Notes under the pieces: generated by a model | What the model saw: the letters and a program-made list of their open reading frames with translations, nothing else | The model's database searches: none | Told to the model about the DNA's origin: nothing | Position numbers and translations under genes: made by a program | Shown: positions 27,451-35,142 of the stretch, in pieces | Layout of the letters: the number at the start of each line of letters is the position of its first letter | How positions within the stretch are numbered: position 1 is the first letter of the stretch | Origin: Bacteroidales bacterium | GTDB taxonomy: Bacteria > Bacteroidota > Bacteroidia > Bacteroidales > UBA4417 | Assembly (NCBI GenBank): GCA_016707705.1 | Contig: JADJHD010000008.1 | Span: 136,029 to 200,028, forward strand | DNA: 64,000 bases | Direction: 5' to 3'

Positions 27451-27505
27451 CCCTATCCCCCAGTCCCCCAGTCCCCAGTCCCCAGTCCCCAGTCCCCCAG
27501 TCCCC
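27451..27505 (-). repeat. C4-5/AGT tandem repeat; G-quadruplex-type tract on the minus strand
   Basis: Seven runs of 4-5 C separated by AGT span 27457-27505, with a further CCC at 27451. On the minus strand, which is the murB transcript, this is GGGG-ACT-GGGGG-ACT and so on, an ideal G-quadruplex pattern with 3-nt loops, starting 30 nt after the murB stop. It is the last part of the gene-free stretch 27139-27534. Confidence 0.7.
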
Positions 27506-27534
27506 TTGTCCTCTCTTCCCTCTAAAACCTCTCA

Positions 27535-28554
27535 TCAAACTACATTCACTTCCATCTCGAGGAGCACATCAAACTTCTCAAGGACAGCCTGTTGAATCTC
27601 TTCGGCCAATTCCAGAATTTCAGATCCTGTTGCTGAACCGTAATTTACAAGGACCAGAGCCTGGTTTGGATGCACACCCGCATCACCCCTTCTGAAACCT
27701 TTGAACCTGCATTGCTCTATGAGCCAGCCGGCAGCCAGTTTAACCTGAAAATCAGGTACAGGATAAGTAACTATACCGGGATATGAAGCTTGCAGCATTT
27801 CAGCCTTTTCAGCAGAAACGACAGGGTTTTTGAAGAAACTGCCGGCATTGCCGATCTCGGCAGGATCCGGGAGCTTTGAACGGCGAATACGACATACTGC
27901 CTCACTCACATCCTTGATTCCCGGATTCAATATACCCATTGCATTCAACTCCTGGGATATGGCGCCATATGATAGTTGTACCACCGGCTGAACCGAAAGT
28001 CTAAATGTTACTGACCATAGAATAACCCTGCCTTTGAGCTCCTGCTTGAAGATACTGTCCCGATAACCAAAACGACAATCCTTGAATTCAAGAACAAGTT
28101 TTTCCCTGCTTTCAAGATCATAGGCCTCCAGCGACTGGAAACTATCTTTCAGCTCAACTCCATAGGCTCCTATGTTTTGTATGGGACTGCTACCTACGTT
28201 TCCGGGTATGAGGGACAAGTTTTCCAGTCCGCCAAAACCATTTTCAACGCACCACATCACGAAATCATGCCAGTTTTCGCCTGCGGCAACCTTTACCCTG
28301 ACAAAATCCTCATTCCTGCTGAGTATTTCAATTCCTTTATTCTGAATTGCAACAGCCCATCCATCAAAATCAGAAGTAAACAGAAGGTTACTGCCTCCAC
28401 CAAGAAAAAGGAGTTTACCTGGTTCATTTTCAATCCAATCCATCACCTGCCAAAGATCGTCCAGGGTACTGACCCTGCTGAAATCCCTGGCTTTTACATC
28501 CATTCCGAAGGTATTGAACTCCTTGAGAGAAATCCCTGATTGCCTGATTGCCAT
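27535..28554 (-). CDS. murB: UDP-N-acetylenolpyruvoylglucosamine reductase MurB
   Basis: The protein has 339 residues from ATG 28554 (AIRQSGISLKEFNTFGMDVKA). An upstream in-frame GTG (28611) would add 19 residues but lies beyond a -7 box. The FAD-binding domain has FLGGGSNLLF and NLSLIPGNVGSSPIQNIGAYGVEL, and the catalytic region FGYRDSIFK and GNAGSFFKNPVV supplies the Ser that protonates substrate. It makes UDP-MurNAc for peptidoglycan at the cytoplasm. It is divergent from a glycosyltransferase gene. Confidence 0.95.
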   Translation of the reverse strand: MAIRQSGISLKEFNTFGMDVKARDFSRVSTLDDLWQVMDWIENEPGKLLFLGGGSNLLFTSDFDGWAVAIQNKGIEILSRNEDFVRVKVAAGENWHDFVMWCVENGFGGLENLSLIPGNVGSSPIQNIGAYGVELKDSFQSLEAYDLESREKLVLEFKDCRFGYRDSIFKQELKGRVILWSVTFRLSVQPVVQLSYGAISQELNAMGILNPGIKDVSEAVCRIRRSKLPDPAEIGNAGSFFKNPVVSAEKAEMLQASYPGIVTYPVPDFQVKLAAGWLIEQCRFKGFRRGDAGVHPNQALVLVNYGSATGSEILELAEEIQQAVLEKFDVLLEMEVNVV

Positions 28555-28572
28555 ATGCTCAACTTTGAAATT

Positions 28573-28580
28573 CAAAAGTA
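28573..28580 (-). promoter_or_regulatory. Probable -7 box for murB
   Basis: TACTTTTG on the minus strand (TAnnTTTG), 18 nt upstream of ATG 28554. Its location supports the shorter MurB start. No -33 box is evident. Confidence 0.38.
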
Positions 28581-28668
28581 CACGAAAAGCTTGAATTGGC
28601 CGTTTACTCACATTGGATAGATGATACTCCGTCCAAATGTTTTATTTTCGCAATGCACATATCCCTGG

Positions 28669-29823
28669 ATGAAAAAAAGAGTCATTCTTACTGTTATTAA
28701 TGATCTGGTGACCGATCAGCGCGTCGACAGGACAGCACGGGTCCTGCTGGACATGGGATATGAGGTGCTTATGGTAGGACGGCAGAAATCTGACAGCATG
28801 AAGATGCCATCAAGACCCTACGAAGTTCACAGGATGAGATTGCTCTTTGAGAAAGGTCCACTGTTCTACGCAGAGTATAACCTGCGGCTTTTCTTTTTCC
28901 TGGTGAGTCAGAAAGTTGACCTTTTGTTCAGCAATGACCTCGATACCTTGCTTCCTGATTTCCTGCATCATAAATTGAGAAAAATCCCAATTATTTACGA
29001 TAGCCACGAGTACTTTACTGAAACACCTGAAGTAATTCACAGGCCCTTCGTGATGAAATTCTGGAAGTTCCTGGAAAAATCAATGGTGCCAAATCTGAAA
29101 TATTGCATAACAGTAAATCAGTCCATTGCGGATCTTTTCAAAGAGAAGTATGGGAACAATTTTGTTGTGGTAAGAAATATTCCAGCAGCCCGGAAAAAGG
29201 ATGATTCGATCACGCGCCCATCTCTTGGACTGCCAGAAAACAAGAAGATAATCCTGCTTCAGGGTGCAGGAATCAATATACAAAGAGGTGCAGAAGAAGC
29301 TGTGGAAGCCATGCAATTCATTGAGAATGCTATCCTTCTGATTATTGGTGGCGGAGATGTCCTTCCCCTTCTCAAGGAAAAGGTTAAAGCACTGCATCTT
29401 GAAGAAAAAGTAATTTTCATTTCCAAGCAAACTCCTGAAAAGCTGTTCGCATACACATGTCAGGCTGATCTTGGGCTCACACTCGATAAGGACACGAATC
29501 TCAATTACAGATTCAGCTTACCGAACAAGCTATTCGATTACATACATGCAGGGATTCCGGTTCTGGCTTCACCCTTGCCCGAAATCAGCAGGATTATCAG
29601 AGAATACCAGATCGGAGATTTCATAAGTAGCCATGAACCATCGCATATTGCTTCAAAAATCAATGGGATGCTGTTGGATGATGAACAGATGAAGATGTAC
29701 AGGAAAAATCTGGTGACTGCTGCATCCGTTTTAAACTGGGAATCGGAAAGTAATCAGTTAAGGGATCTGATTCAGAAGGCTGTAGATGATTATGCGAAAA
29801 GCAACAAGGACGTTTTACTTTAA
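28669..29823 (+). CDS. Glycosyltransferase, GT4-type
   Basis: The protein has 384 residues from ATG 28669 (KKRVILTVINDLVTDQRVDR). An upstream in-frame ATG at 28621 would add 16 residues, but a TATTTTCG -7-like box at 28643-28650 makes it unlikely. Features are IIYDSHEYFTETPEVI in the acceptor domain, ILLQGAGINIQRGAEEAVEAM and the donor-side FSLPNKLFDYIHAGIPVLAS. It is a GT-B fold, probably for surface polysaccharide. The next gene starts 37 bp downstream. Confidence 0.85.
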   Translation: MKKRVILTVINDLVTDQRVDRTARVLLDMGYEVLMVGRQKSDSMKMPSRPYEVHRMRLLFEKGPLFYAEYNLRLFFFLVSQKVDLLFSNDLDTLLPDFLHHKLRKIPIIYDSHEYFTETPEVIHRPFVMKFWKFLEKSMVPNLKYCITVNQSIADLFKEKYGNNFVVVRNIPAARKKDDSITRPSLGLPENKKIILLQGAGINIQRGAEEAVEAMQFIENAILLIIGGGDVLPLLKEKVKALHLEEKVIFISKQTPEKLFAYTCQADLGLTLDKDTNLNYRFSLPNKLFDYIHAGIPVLASPLPEISRIIREYQIGDFISSHEPSHIASKINGMLLDDEQMKMYRKNLVTAASVLNWESESNQLRDLIQKAVDDYAKSNKDVLL

Positions 29824-29859
29824 CTTACACAGACATACAGTTTAGCAGGGAATAAAAGC

Positions 29860-30993
29860 ATGGAGGATAAAAATCTCAATATCGTTTCATTTTCCATACC
29901 CTGGCCTGCCAATTACGGTGGGGTAATAGATGTATTCCATAAATTGGTAGCCCTGAAAGCCTCAGGTATCCGCATTCATCTTCACTGCTTTCAGTATGAT
30001 CGTCCGGAGGCTGCTGATCTGGAAAAATACTGTGAAACTGTTCAGTATTATAAACGAGAAACCAGTATCAGTGCTCTGCTATCCCTCACTCCTTATATTG
30101 TAAAATCCAGAAAATCAGAGGAATTACTTGAGAACCTCTGCAAAAATGATTATCCTATCCTTTTCGAAGGATTGCATAGCTGCTACTATCTTAACCATCC
30201 GCTTCTAAAGGACAGAAAGCTTTACTACCGGGAAAGCAATATAGAACACACCTATTATTTTCATCTGTTTCTTTCGGAGAATAACATTTTTAAAAAGATC
30301 TTCTTCATTACTGAAAGTCTGAAACTCCGGTTTTATCAGTCCAAATTAAAGAGGGCTGATCACTTTTTGACGGTTTCAGAGAAAGACTGCGAATATCTGC
30401 AGAAGAAGTTCCCTCAGAACCATGTAAGCTATCTCCCCTCCTTTCACGGCAATAATGAATTAAAAAGCTTGACCGGATCTGGAACTTATGCCTTCTACCA
30501 TGGCAATCTCGCAGTTGCTGAAAACAGTCTGGCTGCAAGCTTTTTAATCAGGGAAGTATTCAGCAGGCTTAAATTCCCATTGGTAATTGCAGGCCTGAAT
30601 CCTCCTGATCATCTCTTAAAACTTGCAGAACAATTCAAGGTAAAAATCATAGCAAACCCTGACAATGATGAGATGTTTAATCTGTTAAGGGAAGCTCATG
30701 TGAATATTCTGGTCACTTTTCAGGCAACGGGTCTCAAGTTAAAATTGCTAAACACGCTTTTTGCAGGAAGGCATGTGCTTGTAAATAAACTGATGCTGGC
30801 CGGGACCGGACTTGAAGAGTTTTGCTCAATTGGCAATACTGCTCCTGAACTAAAGGAGCAAATGGAGAGATTGATTGCTCTTCCCTTTGATGAGGAAAAG
30901 TTGTCATTCAGGAAACAGATGTTGGGTGCCAGGTATTCTGACAGCGCTAATGCTGTTAAACTAACAGAAATAATATTTCCGGAGAAAATTTGA
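29860..30993 (+). CDS. Glycosyltransferase-like protein (GT-B)
   Basis: The protein has 377 residues. The N-terminus NIVSFSIPWPANYGGVIDVFHKLVAL resembles GT4/mannosyltransferase acceptor domains. ADHFLTVSEKDCEYLQKKFP and FYHGNLAVAENSLAASFLI are typical of the linker and donor domain. The C-terminal donor motif is weak: the usual E-x7-E appears as VNILVTFQATGLKLKLLNTLFAGRHVL, without the first Glu. It probably forms a transcript with the preceding transferase. Substrate unknown. Confidence 0.72.
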   Translation: MEDKNLNIVSFSIPWPANYGGVIDVFHKLVALKASGIRIHLHCFQYDRPEAADLEKYCETVQYYKRETSISALLSLTPYIVKSRKSEELLENLCKNDYPILFEGLHSCYYLNHPLLKDRKLYYRESNIEHTYYFHLFLSENNIFKKIFFITESLKLRFYQSKLKRADHFLTVSEKDCEYLQKKFPQNHVSYLPSFHGNNELKSLTGSGTYAFYHGNLAVAENSLAASFLIREVFSRLKFPLVIAGLNPPDHLLKLAEQFKVKIIANPDNDEMFNLLREAHVNILVTFQATGLKLKLLNTLFAGRHVLVNKLMLAGTGLEEFCSIGNTAPELKEQMERLIALPFDEEKLSFRKQMLGARYSDSANAVKLTEIIFPEKI

Positions 30994-31012
30994 GGCAGTA
31001 TTGAACTGTAGT

Positions 31013-31714
31013 TTATTCCAGTTCTGAAGCAACTGTTGGATGAATATGTCCGAGAACCTTTCCATTCTCACATTTCACTGTTCGTGACGGGAACTTACTG
31101 ATCAAACTGAAGTTATGTGTAGCCATAAAAACAGCACGTCCGGCATTGCTGATATCCATCATCAGTTGCATGATTCCTTCTGAGGATTCCGGATCAAGAT
31201 TACCAGTCGGCTCATCAGCAAGAATAAGTTCAGGGTCATTAATCAGAGCCCTGGCTATGCATACACGCTGCTGTTCACCACCCGAGAGCTGATGAGGCAT
31301 TTTAAATCCCTTTGAAATCAGTCCAACCTTATCCAGAACCTCATTCATTCGGTGGCGCATGGCATCGGAATCCTTCCAGCCTGTAGCCTTCATCACGAAA
31401 AGCAGATTATCATTCACTGAACGATCATTAAGCAATTGAAAATCCTGAAATACAATTCCGATTTTCCTTCTGAGATAAGGAACTTCCTTGGTTTTAACCT
31501 CTTTCAGATTGTATCCTACAACCTCAGCACTGCCTTCCATTAAGGGCAGATCAGCGTAAAGAGTCTTCAAAAGACTGCTCTTGCCGGCTCCTGTCTTACC
31601 AATCAGGTAGACAAACTCACCTTTGTCGATGGTTAGGTTAACATCCGAAAGGATTAGAATATTCTTCTGAAAAATTGATGCGTCTGATATCTGAATAATG
31701 GTATCTAGTCCCAT
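31013..31714 (-). CDS. ftsE: Cell-division ATP-binding protein FtsE
   Basis: The protein has 233 residues, one ABC ATPase domain. It has Walker A GKTGAGKSSLLKTL (about 38), Q-loop VFQDFQLLNDRSVNDNL, signature HQLSGGEQQRVCIARAL and Walker B ELILADEPTGNLDPESS. FtsE with FtsX couples septal peptidoglycan hydrolysis to division. No ftsX is adjacent, as is often the case in Bacteroidota. A lipoprotein-export (LolD/MacB-type) ATPase is the main alternative, but the sequence fits FtsE better. Confidence 0.82.
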   Translation of the reverse strand: MGLDTIIQISDASIFQKNILILSDVNLTIDKGEFVYLIGKTGAGKSSLLKTLYADLPLMEGSAEVVGYNLKEVKTKEVPYLRRKIGIVFQDFQLLNDRSVNDNLLFVMKATGWKDSDAMRHRMNEVLDKVGLISKGFKMPHQLSGGEQQRVCIARALINDPELILADEPTGNLDPESSEGIMQLMMDISNAGRAVFMATHNFSLISKFPSRTVKCENGKVLGHIHPTVASELE

Positions 31715-31750
31715 TTAGCTGCCTTTTTTTGGAATGCGTTAATCTAACCT

Positions 31751-31758
31751 CAAAAGTA
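31751..31758 (-). promoter_or_regulatory. Probable -7 box for ftsE
   Basis: TACTTTTG on the minus strand, 36 nt upstream of the ftsE ATG. No clear -33 box. Confidence 0.35.
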
Positions 31759-31886
31759 GTGCTTTTGTTTGAACCTTCATCTGCATCCCAACAGAATAAG
31801 GAATTTGGACTTTATTAAGGAAGTTCGGAGTTATGTAAGAAATCCTTGCGGAATAGAGATTCAGTTGTTAGTTCCTGCAGCTTTGG

Positions 31887-32062
31887 GTCAGGCGATAGTC
31901 AGACAATGGTCAGGCAATGGTCAGACAATGGTCAGACAATGGTCAGACTATGGTCAGGCAATGGTCAGGCAATGGTCATTCAATGGTCAGACAATAGTCA
32001 TTCAATGGTCAGGCGATAGTCAGATAATGGTCAGACAATGGGCATTCAATGGTCAGGCGATA
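31887..32062. repeat. 11-bp tandem repeat array, 16 units
   Basis: Sixteen back-to-back units of consensus GTCAG(A/G)CAATG occupy exactly 176 bp with no insertion or deletion. Units 1, 12 and 16 are the variant GTCAGGCGATA, and units 9, 11 and 15 carry CATTCAATG endings. It lies between ftsE and rnfA. There are no spacers, so it is not a CRISPR array. Confidence 0.9.
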
Positions 32063-32083
32063 GCTTGTGGAAGCTAAAAATTT

Positions 32084-32128
32084 AATCTGCGAAAATCAAT
32101 TGATTAATCAGCGAGAATCAGCGAGAAA
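32084..32128. repeat. AATC(A/T)GCGA(G/A)AA short repeats
   Basis: AATCTGCGAAAATC (32084-32097) is followed by AATCAGCGAGAATCAGCGAGAAA (32106-32128), giving three related units around an AATTGATTAATC spacer. It belongs to the gene-free stretch 31715-32267. Confidence 0.45.
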
Positions 32129-32192
32129 CCAATTCACCAAGCGGATAATTCGAAAAAAAAGATCATATTCCAATCAATTTTCATTCTCAGAT

Positions 32193-32260
32193 TCTCCCCT
32201 TGTCTCCTAGTCTCCTTGTCCCCTTGTCCCATTTTCCCCTTGTCTCAGGGTCTCCCTGTT
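32193..32260 (-). repeat. Polypyrimidine TTGTCCCC/TTGTCTCC repeat downstream of rnfA
   Basis: A run of (C)TCC(C)TTGTC-type units, with CCCC, CCC and CCCC tracts on the plus strand, lies 8-75 nt after the rnfA stop. On the rnfA transcript it is G-rich. It is the same kind of tract, and in the same position, as the stronger one after murB. Confidence 0.55.
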
Positions 32261-32267
32261 ATCGTGA

Positions 32268-32843
32268 CTACTTAACGAGTCCTGAGAATCCCATGAAAGC
32301 CAGTGATAACAGTCCGGCTGTAATCAGTGAAAGAGGAAAGCCCTTCATTCCCTTGGGATATCCGTTTAACTCCAGTTGTTCACGTATACCAGCCATCAGA
32401 ATCAGCGCAAGAGTGAAGCCTGCAGCAATTGAAGAAGCGTATACTACACTGGCAACCAGGCTGTAGTTCTTCTGAACAGCCAAAATAGCAATACCCAGAA
32501 CAGCGCAGTTGGTAGTGATGAGTGGAAGATAAATTCCCAGGGCCTGATAAAGAGCCGGGGCGGCCTTCTTTAGAATAATTTCAACAACCTGAACCAGGAA
32601 GGCGATTACAAAGATGAAAGTGATGGTCTGCATGAATTCAATGTGCATGGGGACAAGTACATAATTCTGAATAATCCATGTAACCAGATTGGCGAGTGCC
32701 ATGACGAAAATAACCGCAGCTCCCATCCCTACGGAAGTCCCTACCTTATTGGAAACGCCGAGGAAAGGACAGATACCAAGAAATTGAGCCAATACAACAT
32801 TATTGACAACCAGGGCGAGTATAATAATTTTTACCAGTTCCAT
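32268..32843 (-). CDS. rnfA: Ion-translocating Rnf complex subunit RnfA
   Basis: The protein has 191 residues with six hydrophobic segments. Family motifs are NNVVLAQFLGICPFLGVSNK near the N-terminus and LITTNCAVLGIAILAVQ near 110, with Cys residues in both (the RnfA/RnfE Cys pair that holds an intramembrane iron-sulfur cluster in structural work). Rnf oxidises reduced ferredoxin with NAD+ while pumping Na+ or H+. It is the last gene of the minus-strand order rnfB-C-D-G-E-A. Confidence 0.95.
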   Translation of the reverse strand: MELVKIIILALVVNNVVLAQFLGICPFLGVSNKVGTSVGMGAAVIFVMALANLVTWIIQNYVLVPMHIEFMQTITFIFVIAFLVQVVEIILKKAAPALYQALGIYLPLITTNCAVLGIAILAVQKNYSLVASVVYASSIAAGFTLALILMAGIREQLELNGYPKGMKGFPLSLITAGLLSLAFMGFSGLVK

Positions 32844-32888
32844 AACTAAAGTATTTCTTTAATCATTTATATATCAATCAAATACAAC

Positions 32889-33485
32889 CTAAAGACTGTA
32901 CTTGCTTTTAACCCTGTTCATGATTGCAATCAAATAACCATAGGTAATGAATGCACCTGGAGGAAGGATGAAAATAAGGATTGTCCTGGCATCCTGTGAA
33001 ACCAAACGAATGTCGAAAATAGTCCCGTTTCCAAGCAATTCCCTTATTGAACCCATTAATGTAATCGCAAGGGTAAAACCGATCCCCATTCCCAGTCCAT
33101 CAAGTATAGCGGGAACAACAGCATTTTTCTGTGCGAATGCTTCAGCTCTGCCAAGGATAATGCAGTTAACAACGATGAGTGGAATGAAAATCCCCAATGT
33201 CTTGTATAAGTCAGGGGTATATGCTTTCATGACCAAATCCACAATCGTTACAAAAGTGGCTATCACGAGGATAAATGCAGCAATTCGGACCTTATCAGGA
33301 ATGAAGTTCTTAAGTGCAGCTATGAGAAGATTTGAAAACACCAATACAAAAGTTGTGGCAGCCCCCATTCCGATACCATTCATTGCAGCCGTGGTAACTG
33401 CAAGTGTCGGACAAGTCCCAAGTACCAGTACGAAGGTTGGATTCTCTTTAATGAAGCCATTTGTTAAATGTTTGAGATTGCTCAT
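32889..33485 (-). CDS. rnfE: Rnf complex subunit RnfE
   Basis: The protein has 198 residues with six hydrophobic segments and is homologous to RnfA in inverted orientation. It has ENPTFVLVLGTCPTLAVTTAAMNGIGMG and PLIVVNCIILGRAEAFAQKN, carrying the conserved Cys pair, and LLGNGTIFDIR near the C-terminus. It overlaps rnfG by 4 bp (ATGA-type overlap at 33482-33485), so the two are translationally coupled. It is an inner-membrane ion-pump subunit. Confidence 0.95.
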   Translation of the reverse strand: MSNLKHLTNGFIKENPTFVLVLGTCPTLAVTTAAMNGIGMGAATTFVLVFSNLLIAALKNFIPDKVRIAAFILVIATFVTIVDLVMKAYTPDLYKTLGIFIPLIVVNCIILGRAEAFAQKNAVVPAILDGLGMGIGFTLAITLMGSIRELLGNGTIFDIRLVSQDARTILIFILPPGAFITYGYLIAIMNRVKSKYSL

Positions 33486-34096
33486 TTTTGTCCTCCTTCC
33501 TTAACAGATGCTGAATCGGCAACTGCACTTGCAAAATTTTTCATGTATAAATCATAAGCCTTCTGAACACCGTCGCAAAATGCTCTCGAACTGATAGTTG
33601 CAGCAGTAATGGCATCAATGGTACCACCATCCTTCTTCACTTTAACAGATTTTCCTTTAAGATTTCCAATAGATAATCCATCGAACTGGTTTTTAAACTT
33701 AGGCTCCTTCATTTTTGTGCCCAGTCCTGGTGTTTCCTTTTGCTCAAGTACAACAACAGTATTTATGCTACCATCGGGCCTGATTCCAACCATTAGGTCA
33801 AAACGACCACTAAATCCCTTGTCAGTGAATGTTTTGACTGCATATCCAACAGGTTTTCCATCTTTTAGAGCCTGATAGAATAGTAATCCATCAATCTCCT
33901 TAACATTGGCTGTGGGATCATTGTCGAAGGGTGGCAGGACCTCCTTTACAGCTTGAATTTCCTTGGCCTTATTGGCTTTTTCAATAGGTTCCTTCGTAGC
34001 ACTGTATACAAACCCCAGGGCTGCGGACATCACCGCTGATATCAGCAGCAACGACAGTACCATGTTTTTCAGGGTTGATTCAAGTTTCTTCGACAT
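33482..34096 (-). CDS. rnfG: Rnf complex subunit RnfG (covalent FMN)
   Basis: The protein has 204 residues. One N-terminal transmembrane segment (about 10-32) is followed by a periplasmic FMN-binding domain. TIDAITAATISSRAFCDGV near 165-180 contains the Thr to which FMN is bound through a phosphoester (S/T-G-A-T-type motif, here TAAT). VLEQKETPGLGTKM is also family-typical. It relays electrons within the Rnf complex. Confidence 0.93.
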   Translation of the reverse strand: MSKKLESTLKNMVLSLLLISAVMSAALGFVYSATKEPIEKANKAKEIQAVKEVLPPFDNDPTANVKEIDGLLFYQALKDGKPVGYAVKTFTDKGFSGRFDLMVGIRPDGSINTVVVLEQKETPGLGTKMKEPKFKNQFDGLSIGNLKGKSVKVKKDGGTIDAITAATISSRAFCDGVQKAYDLYMKNFASAVADSASVKEGGQK

Positions 34097-34143
34097 ATCC
34101 AGTTGCTTTTCTTTTTTGATAAAATAAACTGATTTTGGCTATT

Positions 34144-35139
34144 CTATTGGGCAATCACCTCTCCGAAGCGCTTGGGCTTAAACCCTTTATTAATAAGAGG
34201 TGTCACTGCATTCATAATGAGGATGGCAAAGGAAACGCCTTCAGGATATGCTCCCCATACCCTGATTAGTACAGTTAAAACTCCACATCCCACACCATAC
34301 ACCAGCATCCCTGAATAAGTCATTGGTGAAGTTGCCATATCGGTGGCCATGAAAACTGCTCCCAACATCAGTCCACCAGCGAGAAGGTGAAATACCGGAT
34401 CAATATAGATACCCGGATCAATCAGCCAGAGAATTCCAGTAAAAGCCAGAACCGTTAACAAATAGGATACGGGAATATGCCAGGTTATGATTCTCTTCCA
34501 AAGCATGTAAATGCCGCCAATCAGGATTGCCAAAGCAGAAACTTCACCCAAAGATCCTCCGATTCCTCCCACGAACATATCCATATAGGAGGGGATTTGT
34601 GAAGCAAGCTGTGTCAGTGATTCGCCATTCTTTATGCCTTCCTTCACAATTCCCAGAGAAGTAGGACCAGTAACTGCATCCGTCAGTACCAATCGGTTTA
34701 CCACTGGAACGGGCCATGTAGTCATGTCCACCGGAAAGGAAATAAGCATAAAAACGCGTCCGGCCAATGCAGGATTGAAAGGATTTTTTCCTAATCCTCC
34801 AAAAGACATTTTTGCTACCGCAATGGCAAAAATTGCGCCTATCACCAATTGCCACCAGGGAATGCTTGAAGGGACGTTGAAGGCTAGAAGCAATCCGGTA
34901 ATAACTGCAGATCCATCACGAAGACTTGGTTCAACCTTGAGGACAAAACGGGCGATCAGGTATTCAGTGAGGGTACAGGCTAAAACTGCCACCAATGTAA
35001 CCTCTATTGCGCCAAGCCCAAAATACCAGAATGAAACAAGCATGGCTGGTATCAAGGCAATCACAACTCCCCACATGATCTTGTGAACAGGTTGGGTGGC
35101 ATGAAGATGAGGTGATCCTGAAACTGTTAACAATTGCAT
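34144..35139 (-). CDS. rnfD: Rnf complex subunit RnfD (covalent FMN)
   Basis: The protein has 331 residues and nine or ten hydrophobic segments. The flavin attachment region reads LVLTDAVTGPTSLG near 155-168, so the attachment motif is TGPT rather than the commoner SGAT. Other motifs are MSFGGLGKNPFNPALAGRVF and MATDMATSPMTYSGMLVYGVGCG. It is 3 bp from rnfC and 47 bp from rnfG, in one operon. Confidence 0.94.
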   Translation of the reverse strand: MQLLTVSGSPHLHATQPVHKIMWGVVIALIPAMLVSFWYFGLGAIEVTLVAVLACTLTEYLIARFVLKVEPSLRDGSAVITGLLLAFNVPSSIPWWQLVIGAIFAIAVAKMSFGGLGKNPFNPALAGRVFMLISFPVDMTTWPVPVVNRLVLTDAVTGPTSLGIVKEGIKNGESLTQLASQIPSYMDMFVGGIGGSLGEVSALAILIGGIYMLWKRIITWHIPVSYLLTVLAFTGILWLIDPGIYIDPVFHLLAGGLMLGAVFMATDMATSPMTYSGMLVYGVGCGVLTVLIRVWGAYPEGVSFAILIMNAVTPLINKGFKPKRFGEVIAQ

Positions 35140-35142
35140 AAC

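Noticed and set aside
31887..32062. CRISPR array
   Set aside because: Units are 11 bp and contiguous with no spacers, and no cas genes are near.
31769..32077. 102-codon frame through the 11-bp tandem array, giving 11-residue protein repeats (RQWSGNGQTMV-like)
   Set aside because: It starts at a TTG with no promoter, and 11-residue periodicity follows automatically from an 11-bp DNA repeat. Units vary without regard to codon position.
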